From Metridium senile (lineage: Eukaryota > Cnidaria > Anthozoa > Actiniaria > Metridiidae), in the NCBI GenBank assembly GCA_949775045.1, contig OX459103.1:13190605-13254604 (forward strand): DNA of 64,000 bases, read 5' to 3'. Position 1 is the stretch's first letter. Every line of letters begins with the position of its first letter. The notes under the pieces are model-generated. The model was not told where the DNA came from. It ran no database searches and was given only the letters and a program-made list of their open reading frames with translations. The translations under genes were made by a program, and so were the position numbers. This document shows, piece by piece, positions 43,501 through 52,941 of the stretch.

Positions 43501-45866
43501 AGTAATGTCTGAGAATATTAGAGCATTCTGATAAAAGCGCAAGATTTTATTTAGAAAAAACTACAAAATCCTACCCAGAATGCAATATGCCCTATAGGGT
43601 GATCTGAAAATGGGTCAAAAAGATCGGGGTTTTCGGCACAAAATTTTCGCCTAGACCCTGTTTGTAATGTGTCATAATATTAGAGCATTCTGATGAAAGC
43701 GCAAGATTTTATTTAGAAAAAACTACAAAATCCTACCCAGAATGCAATATGCCCTATAGGGTGATCTGAAAATCTGTCCAAAAGATCGGGGTTTTCGGCA
43801 CACGGTTTTTAACTAGACCTTGTTTGTAATGTCTGAGAATATTAGAGCATTCTGATAAAAGCGCAAGATTTTATTTAGAAAAAACTACAAAATCCTACCC
43901 AGAATGCAATATGCCCTATAGGGTGATCTGAAAATGGGTAAAAATGATCGGGGTTTTCGGCACAAAATTTTTGCCTAGACCCTGTTAGTAATGTCTGAGA
44001 ATATTAGAGCATTCTGATAAAAGCGCAAGATTTTATTTAGAAAAAACTACAAAATCCTACCCAGAATGTAATATGCCCTATAGGGTGATCTGAAAATGAG
44101 TAAAAAAGATCGGGGTTTTCGGCACAAAATTTTCGCCTAGACCTTGTTAGTAATGTGTGAGAATATTAGAGCATTCTGATAAATGGGCAAGATTTTATTT
44201 AGAAAAAACTACAAAATCCTACCCAGAATGCAATATGCCCTATAGGGTGATCTGAAAATGTGTCAAAAAGATCGGGGTTTTCGGCACACGATTTTTGCCT
44301 AGACCCTGTTAGTAATGTCTGAGAATATTAGAGCATTCAGATAAAAGGGCAAGATTTTATTTAGAAAAAACTACAAAATCCTATCCAGAATGCAATATGC
44401 CCTATAGGGTGATCTGAAAATGGGTCAAAAAGATCGGGGTTTTCGGCACAAAATTTTCGCCTAGACCCTGTTAGTAATGTGTGATCATATTAGAGCATTC
44501 TGATGAAAGGGCAAGATTTTATTTAGAAAAAACTACAAAATCCTACCCAGAATGCAATATGCCCTATAGGGTGATCTGAAAATCTGTCCAAAAGATCGGG
44601 GTTTTCGGCACACGGTTTTTAACTAGACCCTGTTAGTAATGTCTGAGAATATTAGAGCATTCTGATAAAAGCGCAAGATTTTATTTAGAAAAAACTACAA
44701 AATCCTACCCAGAATGCAATATGCCCTATAGGGTGATCTGAAAATGAGTAAAAAAGATCGGGGTTTTCGGCACAAAATTTCGCCTAGACCTTGTTAGTAA
44801 TGTGTGAGAATATGAGAGCATTCTGATAAATGGGCAAGATTTTATTTAGAAAAAACTACAAAATCCTACCCAGAATGCAATATGCCCTATAGGGTGATCT
44901 GAAAATGTGTCAAAAAGATCGGGGTTTTCGGCACAAAATTTTCGCCTACACCTTGTTAGTAAAGTCTGAGAATATTAGAGCATTTTGATAAAAGCGCAAG
45001 ATTTTATTTAGAAAAAACTACAAAATCCTACCCAGAATGCAATATGCCCTATAGGGTGATCTGAAAATGGGTAAAAATGATCGGGGTTTTCGGCACAAAA
45101 TTTTTGCCTAGACCCTGTTAGTAATATCTGAGAATATTAGAGCATTCTGATAAAAGCGCAAGATTTTATTTAGAAAAAACTACAAAATCCTACCCAGAAT
45201 GCAATATGCCCTATAGGGTGATCTGAAAATGAGTAAAAAATATCGGGGTTTTCGGCACAAAATTTCGCCTAGACCTTGTTAGTAATGTGTGAGAATATTA
45301 GAGCATTCTGATAAATGGGCAAGATTTTATTTAGAAAAAACTACAAAATCCTACCCAGAATGCAATATGCCCTATATGGTGATCTGAAAATGTGTCAAAA
45401 AGATCGGGGATTTCGGGACAAAATTTTTCCCTAGACCCTGTTAGTAATGTCTGAGAATACTAGAGCATTCTGATAATTGCGCAAGATTTTATTTAGAAAA
45501 AACTACAAAATCCTACCCAGAATGCAATATGCCCGATAGGGTGATCTGAAAATGTGTCAAAAAGATCGGGGTTTTCGGCACAAAATTTTCGCCTAGACCC
45601 TGTTTGTAATGTCTGAGAATACTAGAGCATTCTGATAATTGCGCAAGATTTTATTTAGAAAAATCTACAAAATCCTACCCAGAATGCAATATGCCCTATA
45701 GGGTGATCTGAAAATGTGTCAAAAAGATCGGAGTTTTCGGCACAAAATTTTCGCCTAGATCCTGTTAGTAATGTGTGAGAATATTAGAGCATTCTGATAA
45801 ATTCGCAAGATTTTATTTAGAAAAAACTACAAAATCCTACCCAGAATGCAATATGCCCTATAGGGT

Positions 45867-46087
45867 GAAATCTGAAAATGTGTCAAAAAAATCGGGGTTT
45901 TCCACTCAAAATGATCGCTTAGACCCCGAGAACAATGTCTAGATATATCTAAGCTTTCTGATAAAACCGAAAAATTTTATTTAGGAAAAATTACAAAATC
46001 ATACCCAGAATGCCTTATTGCCTTTAGGATTTGTCAAAAGTATGTAAAAAAATCGGGGTTTTCGACTCAAAGTGATCGCTAGGACCT
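45867..46087. repeat. Decayed edge monomers of the satellite
   Basis: One nearly full monomer (45867-46022) and one partial monomer (46023-46087) can still be aligned to the satellite. Landmarks are TAGGGTGA, AAATCGGGGTTTTC, ATCGCTTAGACC, TTTCTGATAAAA and ACCCAGAATGCC. They carry many more substitutions than any unit further left, plus small length changes. After GCTAGGACCTTAACTATGG the similarity ends. This is the pattern expected where unequal exchange no longer homogenises terminal units. Confidence 0.85.
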
Positions 46088-47710
46088 TAACTATGGATTA
46101 TCTCTGCCTGGTTCATTTTGGGAATGGCTTGTGTATCCTTAAAGAATGCACGGGAAATGTAATTTCGTCTTTTGTGCCGCCATTCTAGCCATGTTGTTAG
46201 AAATGTTCTATCCGATTTTTCTGCTACAAAGTGATGTAGGTTTTCGAGACACAATAGAAGGCCTTTATGTTCCTTATGAACAAAATTTTGTCACTCAAAC
46301 AATGTTCTATTTTTGTCCAAGCTCAATAATAGCAAAATAACAGCAAAGTCGTGTATAAGCGATATTGAGGCAAACAATTTAAGAATTGCAGGGTTGCCAA
46401 TGTCATTGTCTTAACTTTATCTGGGCTTTTGGTTGCATGATTTCACAAATATTGAGTTAGAGTAACTGTGAAAAAAATCTGTGAGGCTTTGCATATGAGA
46501 TATTAGTTATTTACACGGTTCACGCCTCACGATTCTAGTGTCAATGCTACAATAATAACAAGATATGGCATTGTAAATGTAGATATTTTGCTATGTTAAT
46601 ATTTTTTATGATCTAAATAATTTTGTACAAGAATTGCATGTTTTTCATTAACAATTTATGGATTTTCATGATAATAATAATAAAAACAAGTGCATAAAAA
46701 TGAAAAAATAAAAAAAAAATTTACCCGCGACTTTTTTGTAGTGCGTGAGATAGACTCTAAATGAAATCGGGTGTTTTGGTTTAAAAGGATAACCTGGAAA
46801 AACTATCCGTCTTTTGCGAAACTTTAATGCTTAATGGTTGTCAGTATATATTGATCTCCAAGACCGTATGAGCGTTTATTAATATTTTATTTAGTGTAGA
46901 AGTTATTTAGAGTTACGTAACGAAACGTAAATATTCAATGTTTAGTTCATATTGAATTGAGTAGTGTTTGCGCTAATTTCGAAGATTTTCCGACTGTAAA
47001 TTTTTGCAGGTTATCTTTTTCAAGTTGACTAGTATGAGCAAAATTTAAAGCTAGAAATCGGGCTATGAAGGTTTTGTGAACATTGACACCCACTTCATGT
47101 ATCTGTCAGCGAGGTCACTTAAATGTCACAAATCAACCAGTAGAGATCGTGGTTTCCTGTTTTGTTTTGGTAATACTCTGCGGGACGTTTTTATAAATCA
47201 GATAACAAACGTTCATAAAATACTTTTTAGGGCACGAAGTGGTTAACATGTCGAAAAAAAATAAGATTAAATCAAATAGTAAAGCAAGTAAATCAAAAAA
47301 CATCAAAAATTATGAAGAATTTAGAAAAGTAACGCAACGTGATATCTCGTAAACGAACCAAGCATTAATAGGATTATAGGGTTATAATGTCACTTTTCGA
47401 GTTAAATTTTTTAAATTTGTTGAATTTATTTTAATATCTCTTGAAGTATGTAACATTATGATTTTTTTGTTTCAATAATCAAAAGTTTATGTTATAACCT
47501 TTAAATAAAAAAAATCAGCCAACGTTTTGGCTTAAAGGTTCACAGTAACCTTAAACAGTTACTAAATAGAAACAATTTGTTAGTAACTGATTTTATTTTT
47601 ATCTATGAGTGAGTATAGCGGATTTCGCTTTAGCGCTTCTCTTTCGTTCTAGCAAGTCTATTTCTTGCTTATTGATTCCACTATAAACAAAACTGCGCGG
47701 GCAGCACTCA
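46088..47710. other. AT-rich unique flank, no gene recognised
   Basis: No supported gene, RNA or transposon is seen. An A-rich low-complexity patch with an (ATA)-like run lies at about 46671-46732. A 64-codon ATG ORF (46146-46340) and a 34-codon Lys/Ser-rich ATG ORF (47248-47352) exist but look like chance openings. It forms the border between the satellite and the transposon-dense region. Confidence 0.6.
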
Positions 47711-48528
47711 TTAAGGTATCAGGACTGGTTATGGACCCCTATGTGCGCGACCTCAAATTGTGCTCAAGCTTTACAATATTTTGTTAATATTTATAAAAGT
47801 ATATATTATCTGATAGGTGAATAAATGTAGTTTTAGGAAACATTTTCGAATTGTCCATAACTTAAATTGCAAAAAAGATATGTAGAGTTTAGTGTGATTT
47901 GAGTGTCCTCTGTTTGAAAAATCACAGCCCTTTACAAATTACCGTCACGTCAATAACAAACACGTCTTTGCACGTAAGAGAAATTAATCTTCAAAACGGT
48001 GCCTGGGATTTTTCATATCTATCTTAGATCAGTTGCTACGAGATCTCAAACATCAACAATCGATATTTTAATGTATTTTCTTACTAATGAAGTGATATCT
48101 TTTTAACAAAATAAAAAATAGGAAATCGCAGACACCGTCCCACGCTTGAAACATCGTTCTACAAAAAGTTAAGTTGCAATATGTTAAAATTTGAGCGAAT
48201 GATAGTTGTTTAAAAATGAAGATTTGAGGCTAAAAAGTTACCGAGAAAAACGCGTTTATAAGTTTCGGGCCAGGGAGCCGCTGAGTGTTTACACAGACAC
48301 TTCATCTGTCAATGAGTTGTCATCTTGCCTGGTCTGTATCATATACCGTAGGCTATTAATATTAGTGTAATAGGATGCTATTCCGTTCACTCGTTCTCTG
48401 GTGTATTGAAACCCATGTTTCTAGTCGATGTCGATGATGACTTTATGATGCATTTCGCCTATAATATAAGTTGACACTCACTGAAATCCTAACATACGAT
48501 TTTACAAATTCAACTAGAGAAACAAACT

Positions 48529-48702
48529 ATGCCTAGAGGAAACCGTTCGCGTGTGAATGCTGAAGCTGTGGCCGGCAAACACACAACCAGAGCAAACACA
48601 CAACCAGAGCCGCTACGGCGACCTAGAGAAATTGTTATTCAACAAATGAGGGAATTGGGGCCGGGTAATTATGATCGTATTTTAATGCCAATACCTTTGT
48701 AA
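48529..48702 (+). CDS. Hypothetical 57-residue ORF inside the TTAA element
   Basis: Opens at ATG (48529) in context ACAAACTATGC and closes at TAA (48700-48702). The product starts MPRGNRSRVNAEAV, is rich in Arg, Pro and Glu, and ends in MPIPL. A 17-bp direct repeat (CAAACACACAACCAGAG) inside the ORF duplicates part of the middle. I do not recognise a family. A possible splice donor (GGGTAATT, near 48664) lies before the stop, so this could be a first exon whose reading continues elsewhere. It faces the minus-strand candidate exon 111 bp downstream. Codon use looks more protein-like than nearby frames, but the length is within what chance allows. Confidence 0.25.
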   Translation: MPRGNRSRVNAEAVAGKHTTRANTQPEPLRRPREIVIQQMRELGPGNYDRILMPIPL

Positions 48703-48813
48703 CAACGCACAGATAACAATGCTACTTTTACCGCTTACTTCCAAGTGAATATTGAATATTTGACGTTCTAACTTCGGCCCTAACTTCTAGATTTGATGGC
48801 GAAGTGTTTGTAT

Positions 48814-49019
48814 TTAAAACCTCGAAGCAAGCACTTTACTACAATGTGCAGCACTTTGTGTAGAATCCTCTGACCTTTGTGTTTCCTGAGCATAATACGA
48901 GCCTCCATCGCTTTCTGCCAGAGATTTTCGTCGTTCGAGCGGGAACAGTTTCTTTGGTTTTGGCGATAACAAAGAAGCCGATCTTTGCTTTCGAGAAGCC
49001 AATAAAGAATCGTAATGGA
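48814..49019 (-). CDS. Candidate terminal exon, Ser/Lys/Arg-rich
   Basis: On the minus strand an open frame runs from about 49019 to a TAA at 48814. It has no ATG at its 5' end, so if real it is an exon; a TATAG acceptor-like sequence immediately precedes 49019. The translation is hydrophilic, with blocks such as ASRKQRSASLLSPKPKK and ERRKSLAESDGG, resembling a basic, phosphorylatable nuclear or cytoskeletal tail. No family is recognised. It sits inside the TTAA element, so a captured host exon is one option and a chance ORF another. Confidence 0.25.
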
Positions 49020-49366
49020 CTATACGAGAAACCTACACCATGAATGTGACCGAGATTTTTAAAAGTTTTTCGATTTTTGCGTAGAAGATATTTGAGTAAG
49101 ATTCTTCATTTTGTGAGTAAACATGCACGGCGATTCATATTGTTGCCTGGCAATTACCTTTCGATGACAGATAGCTAATTAACTGTTGACATAATAGTTC
49201 CGGTCAAATGTTGATCACGAATTTTATTATCAGCAATTTAGCGAAATTGGAAAGTAAAAACGGCATTTTTTTTAAAGAATATGTTAGATAATATCACAAT
49301 CTAACTTACAGAAGAAGAAAAAAAAATTGAGCAGAGAGTTGTCCATAACCAGTCCTGATACCTTAA

Positions 49367-49884
49367 ACGTCAGTTAGACTAATTAGGGCACCTAATCCTT
49401 CATTTTGACAAGGCAGTTTGGGTAATTTTTATTTTTCTCGTTTTGCACGCATAGGCATTGTTTACGGATATTTTTCTGGGTTTTATACTTATACCCGCTA
49501 AAACCATTTTTCATGTAACGGCATAAAGATCTTCAAGAAAATATTTAAAGGATTGGTACATTGATAAATATTAGTGATTTTTGTGACCTAAACGTAAATT
49601 TTTTCAATACCGATTTTTAGTTGAAGAAAGGAAATATTTAGTTAATTATTTTAAAGTAAGGTACCTCTATATAAGTCTGCCTGACGATTTGGTTTTTACT
49701 TCGGAAAACTAATTGATGCATTCCATGTTTAAAGCGTTCATGACGAGCTTTAGTCAACTCAGGATTTCTCAGCATGAACCACCATAATCTCATTTAGATA
49801 TTTTCTCTGGAGTACATTCGATGACAGTTAGTTGTCATCAAGGCAAAAGTAAATCTTACAGGATTGGAGTTTTGTAATGATTTT
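49367..49884. other. Intergenic, nothing recognised
   Basis: AT-rich sequence between the TTAA element and the 127-bp duplication. I see no ORF of note, no inverted ends and no RNA-like structure. Confidence 0.5.
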
Positions 49885-50137
49885 ACTGATAAAAAACCGA
49901 ATCGAAGCCCTAATGTATCTGCCTGTCTAGTTCAGTTGTTTTCTTGGGTATTTGTTTACCTGAAGACACTGGTATTAGGCTGAGGCGGGCCTAAACGAGT
50001 TGGCTTATAATACTGATAAAAAAAACGAATCGAAGCCCTAATGTATCTGCCTGTCTAGTTCAGTTGTTTTCTTGGGTATTTGTTTACCTGAAGACACTGG
50101 TATTAGGCTGAGGTGGGCCTAAAAGAGTTGGCTTACA
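49885..50137. repeat. 127-bp tandem duplication, two copies
   Basis: The block starting ACTGATAAAAAA at 49885 is repeated from 50012, a period of 127 bp, and ends near GAGTTGGCTTA in each copy. Differences are few: one or two extra A in the A-run, GGCGGGCC versus GGTGGGCC and AACGAG versus AAAGAG. No coding content is recognised. The near identity suggests a recent duplication. Confidence 0.85.
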
Positions 50138-50435
50138 CATAGAGTATTTTAGGTGCACCTTTTTATCAAAATAGGTAAAATAAATTGTCGGCTTATTACT
50201 ACTACTTCTTACTCCAAAATTAGCCGTAAAATTGTTCGATAGTACAACTATGACGCGTTAACAAGAAACATGACTAATAACAAGTTTATTATTTGAACAA
50301 AATGCGAGTTTTTAATAAAATGTTCAATCTTTTAATTTCGTATGAATATCGTACAAGCGAAGCGAAGTAAATGTTTTCATCTATTTTTATTTGCAAAGTA
50401 CTGACAGATATGGGGATACTTATGACGCCCCACCT
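50138..50435. other. Intergenic, nothing recognised
   Basis: AT-rich stretch between the 127-bp duplication and the foldback element. No coding, repeat or structured RNA signal is supported. Confidence 0.5.
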
Positions 50436-50934
50436 CATAGAGAAGGCATGTTGTAAAACCTTGACTGGACTGGACTGAGAAAACCTGGACTGGACTGAGA
50501 AAACCTGGACTGTTGTAAAACCTGGACTGAGAAAACCTGGACTGAGAAAACCTGGACTGTTGTAAAACCTGGACTGAGAAAACCTGGACTGTTGTAAAAC
50601 CTGGACTGAGAAAACCTGGACTGAGAAAACCTGGACTATTGTAAAACCTGGACTGAGAAAACCTGGACTGAGAAAATAATAATAATAAACAATAAAAAAA
50701 TAATAATAATAATAACAATAATAAACATCGCAAAAAGCCTTTTATAAACTCAAACATGTAACTTCTCGTCATCGGCATGAAGAATCTACCCCACTATCTA
50801 TCTTGGTCGAAGGCGGCTTCAAGATGGCTGCATGATTCTCGTGTAGTAAGTGTTGAATTATTCATTATTGAATCCTGCCTAATTTAAACGCCAACTTTTC
50901 CATCCGTTTTCAAGATTAGCAGTGAATTAAAGTA

Positions 50935-51789
50935 ATAATATATAATAATAATTGCATGTTTCTATAGCGCAAAAATTCATTATAAAGTATATGATCTAAT
51001 GCGCTTTATAAAATTTACATGAAAAATCCTAACTAAGCTAAACTATACTACATTATTTATAAGATATTCAAGCTCTACATTTACATTTTAAATATTTACA
51101 TTTATTGAATAGAAATTGGTTTAAATATATAATAGGACAAAATAGAAATTGTTGTCAAACAAAACAAAAAGTTCCTAAATAAAACAGAATTAAAGAGCAG
51201 AATAATAAATAATAAAAATATCTAAAAATATGCTTTCTTTAACAAATGGGTCTTTAATAGCTTCTTGAATGTTGTAATGCTGTTTGCAGACCTTACGCTA
51301 AGAGGGAGTTCATTCCATAATATTGGAGCTGCGACCTTGAAGGCCCGGTCTCCCGTTGTCTTGCCTGATTTGATTTCAGGTCTAGCTAAAAGGTTGTTAC
51401 TTATGGATCTAAGGTTATACCGAGAATGTTTAAAATATATCAGATTATTTAAATATGCAGGTGCGGTACCATGCATAGCCTTAAAAATAAATAAAATAAC
51501 TTTGTAAATAATTCTAAATTTAACAGGAAGCCAATGTAATTCTATCATTACCGGAGTAATGTGAGAAAAGCGTGGCGTGTTTATGTGAATTGCTGGTAGA
51601 CCATAACGGCAAAAGCGAATTACAATAGTCTAATCGACTAATTACGAGAGCATGTACTAGCGTCTTAGCAGCATCAACGGATAAGAATTTACGTATGCGT
51701 CTAATATTAAATATTGAATAAAAAGCAGACATGTCTTATTTATGTGGTATTTAAATTGAAAGTTACTATCGAACCAGACGCCAATTCAA
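50935..51789 (-). mobile_element. 5'-truncated L2/CR1-like LINE inserted in the foldback left arm
   Basis: Read on the minus strand this is the 3' end of a non-LTR retrotransposon. The 5' truncation falls at IGVWFDSNFQFKYH (about 51785). Next come SRLDYCNSLL, then after a frameshift near 51610 ITPVMIELHWLPVKFRIIYK, APAYLNNLI, GDRAF, and a C-terminus FKKLLKTHL ending at 51222. About 30 residues that this family usually carries between the DYCNSLL and ELHWLPV motifs are missing. A second frameshift lies near 51733. The 3' UTR contains GCGCTATAGAAAC and ends in an ATT-rich tail at 50935-50955, typical of L2/CR1 elements. It cannot encode an active enzyme. The foldback right arm shows the uninterrupted sequence of the insertion site. 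Confidence 0.85.
51222..51610 (-). pseudogene. Reverse transcriptase C-terminal remnant (L2/CR1-like ORF2)
   Basis: Open frame of the inserted LINE; the 108-codon ATG part is 51222-51548 and the same frame is open upstream to about 51610 (YGLPAIHINTPRFSHITPV). Conserved blocks are ELHWLPV, AMHGTAPAYLNNLI, NLRS, GDRAFKVAAPILWNELP and FKKLLKTHL, the segment after the polymerase catalytic core. The YADD catalytic motif is absent because the element is truncated upstream. The true family frame upstream (51616-51784) is displaced by frameshifts. Confidence 0.8.
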
Positions 51790-52886
51790 GTACATGCTTT
51801 TTTCATCATTGAAGTAAATATTTGAATCAAGGCTGGGAAATTACATGTAAAATCAACCTTTTAAGCTTTGTTATTCAACACTTAAGTTTATCTTACGAAA
51901 TACTTGAATGGTGCAGCGGAATACTCGAGATCTTTTTATGCCGTATTAGCCTCGAAATCGCTTAGTATATTCACTTATTCTGTGTTAGCCCGTGAAAAAG
52001 TAAGGCCGTAATTATAAAATACTTTAAAATCCCACGAGTTTTATACAAATTAAATGTCGGCATATTTTACGCACTATTGAAACTATAGCAGAGCGCAAAA
52101 AAGATCGCTTGACTGGTCTATTGGAAGAAGCTAGGAGTTCTACAATGGCTTAATGTCTATCCGAAATTTGTGAAAAAATCGGTTTCTTACAATACGGCTC
52201 AATATATATAATAAGTATGCAATTCTTATATGACGCTCAAAAACGAAAAAAATGTAAGTTGATTCTAGCTAAGTACGACTGGAAATAGTCCTTTCGTCTT
52301 CTAGCTACTATATTTCACGATGAAAGTGGCATTTGATTCAAATATTTACTTCAATGAAGAAAAAGCATGTACTACTTTAATTCACTGCTAATCTTGAAAA
52401 CGGATGGAAGAGTTGGCGTTTAAATTAGGCAGGATTCAATAATGAATGATTCAACACTTACTACACGAGAATCAGCCATCTTGACGCCGCCTTCGACCAA
52501 GATAGATAGCGGGGTAGATTCTTCATGCCGATGACGAGAAGTTACATGTTTGAGTTTATAAAAGGCTTTTTGCGATGTTTATTATTGTTATTATTATTAT
52601 TATTTTTTTATTGTTTATTATTATTATTTTCTCAGTCCAGGTTTTCTCAGTCCAGGTTTTACAATAGTCCAGGTTTTCTCAGTCCAGGTTTTCTCAGTCC
52701 AGGTTTTCTCAGTCCAGGTTTTACAACAGTCCAGGTTTTCTCAGTCCAGGTTTTCTCAGTCCAGGTTTTACAACAGTCCAGGTTTTCTAAGTCCAGTCCA
52801 GGTTTTCTCAGTCCAGTCCAGTCAAGGTTTTACAACATGCCCATAGAGAAGGCGAGTTATGTTACACGGTCTATTGTTCTAGCCAG

Positions 52887-52941
52887 TTTGGTATCCCACA
52901 GGTTAGGGACAAATTTTGTCCCTAACCTGTGGGATACCAAA
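52887..52941. repeat. Perfect palindrome, 27-bp arms and 1-base loop
   Basis: The left arm, beginning TTTGGTATCCCACAGG, is the exact reverse complement of the right arm 52915-52941, with a single T at 52914 between. The innermost pairs are AAA/TTT around GGGACAAA. It lies 46 bp outside the right end of the foldback element. It could form a cruciform or, if transcribed, a 27-bp hairpin. Perfect symmetry suggests recent origin or constraint; it is not a known terminator or RNA that I recognise. Confidence 0.9.

Larger units (their letters stand above)
1..45866. repeat. 162-bp satellite array with higher-order repeat structure
   Basis: Head-to-tail tandem repeat. Taking ATAGGGTGATCTG as the monomer start, units begin at 1, 163, 325 and 487, and the 162-bp spacing holds to about 45866, giving roughly 283 copies with no foreign insertion seen. 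The array continues past the left window edge. Most units differ from each other by only a few per cent. Length changes are mainly one extra A in the A6 tract near monomer position 124-129, making 163-bp units. Monomers fall into recurring types. Diagnostic differences are GATCGAGG versus GATTGGGG, CATAATATTAG, GATCATATTAG, GAATACTAG, TTCGGTTCAAAATC, CACACGATTTTTGCC and CTGTCCAAAAG. These types follow each other in a conserved order. No convincing gene is present; a 66-codon minus-strand ORF at 11890-12090 is a chance opening of satellite sequence. A centromeric or heterochromatic role is possible but nothing in the sequence proves it. Confidence 0.97.
47711..49366. mobile_element. TTAA-ended DNA transposon with 26-bp perfect TIRs
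   Basis: The first 26 bases (47711-47736), beginning TTAAGGTATCAGGACTGG, are the exact reverse complement of 49341-49366. Similarity stops at the next base on both inner sides, and the outer flanks differ. TTAA at both outer ends fits the target preference of the piggyBac and Kolobok superfamilies; counted without TTAA the termini start GGTATCAGG. The 1656-bp interval has no recognisable transposase, so it is probably a non-autonomous derivative. It holds two short convergent ORFs (48529-48702 plus, 48814-49019 minus) that might be captured exons or chance. Superfamily assignment is inference from the TTAA and terminal bases only. Confidence 0.72.
50445..52841. mobile_element. Foldback-type transposon with minisatellite arms and 9-bp TSD
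   Basis: Termini are inverted: GGCATGTTGTAAAACC at 50445 matches the reverse complement of the sequence ending at 52841. Immediately outside lie identical 9-bp direct repeats, CATAGAGAA at 50436-50444 and 52842-52850, which is a target site duplication. The outer arms (50455-50675 and 52627-52840) consist of 12-13 units of a 15-bp repeat (CCTGGACTGAGAAAA) mixed with a 17-bp variant ending TTGTAAAA. Unit order differs between arms. Then come AAT-rich runs and about 200 bp of unique inverted sequence. The right arm runs 52333-52841. The left arm is 50445-50934 and resumes at 51790-51830 after a LINE insertion. The loop (51831-52332) has no coding potential. Long arms made of short tandem repeats and a 9-bp duplication resemble Drosophila FB and Mutator-like foldback elements. 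No transposase is present. Confidence 0.85.

Noticed and set aside
1..45866. CRISPR-like array
   Set aside because: Although highly regular, the whole 162-bp unit is repeated with no unique spacers, and the context is a eukaryotic genome; it is a satellite.
47248..47352. 34-codon Lys/Ser-rich ORF after GTTAACATG
   Set aside because: Too short, A-rich composition explains the Lys content, and no splice or homology support is visible.
50377..50778. 133-codon minus-strand ORF with Leu run and repeated SQSRF/SPGF blocks
   Set aside because: It is the translation of the foldback arm minisatellite and AAT run; the same N-terminal peptide appears mirrored at 52525-52974 because the arms are inverted copies.
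51265..51507. 80-codon plus-strand ORF
   Set aside because: Antisense shadow of the LINE reverse transcriptase remnant.
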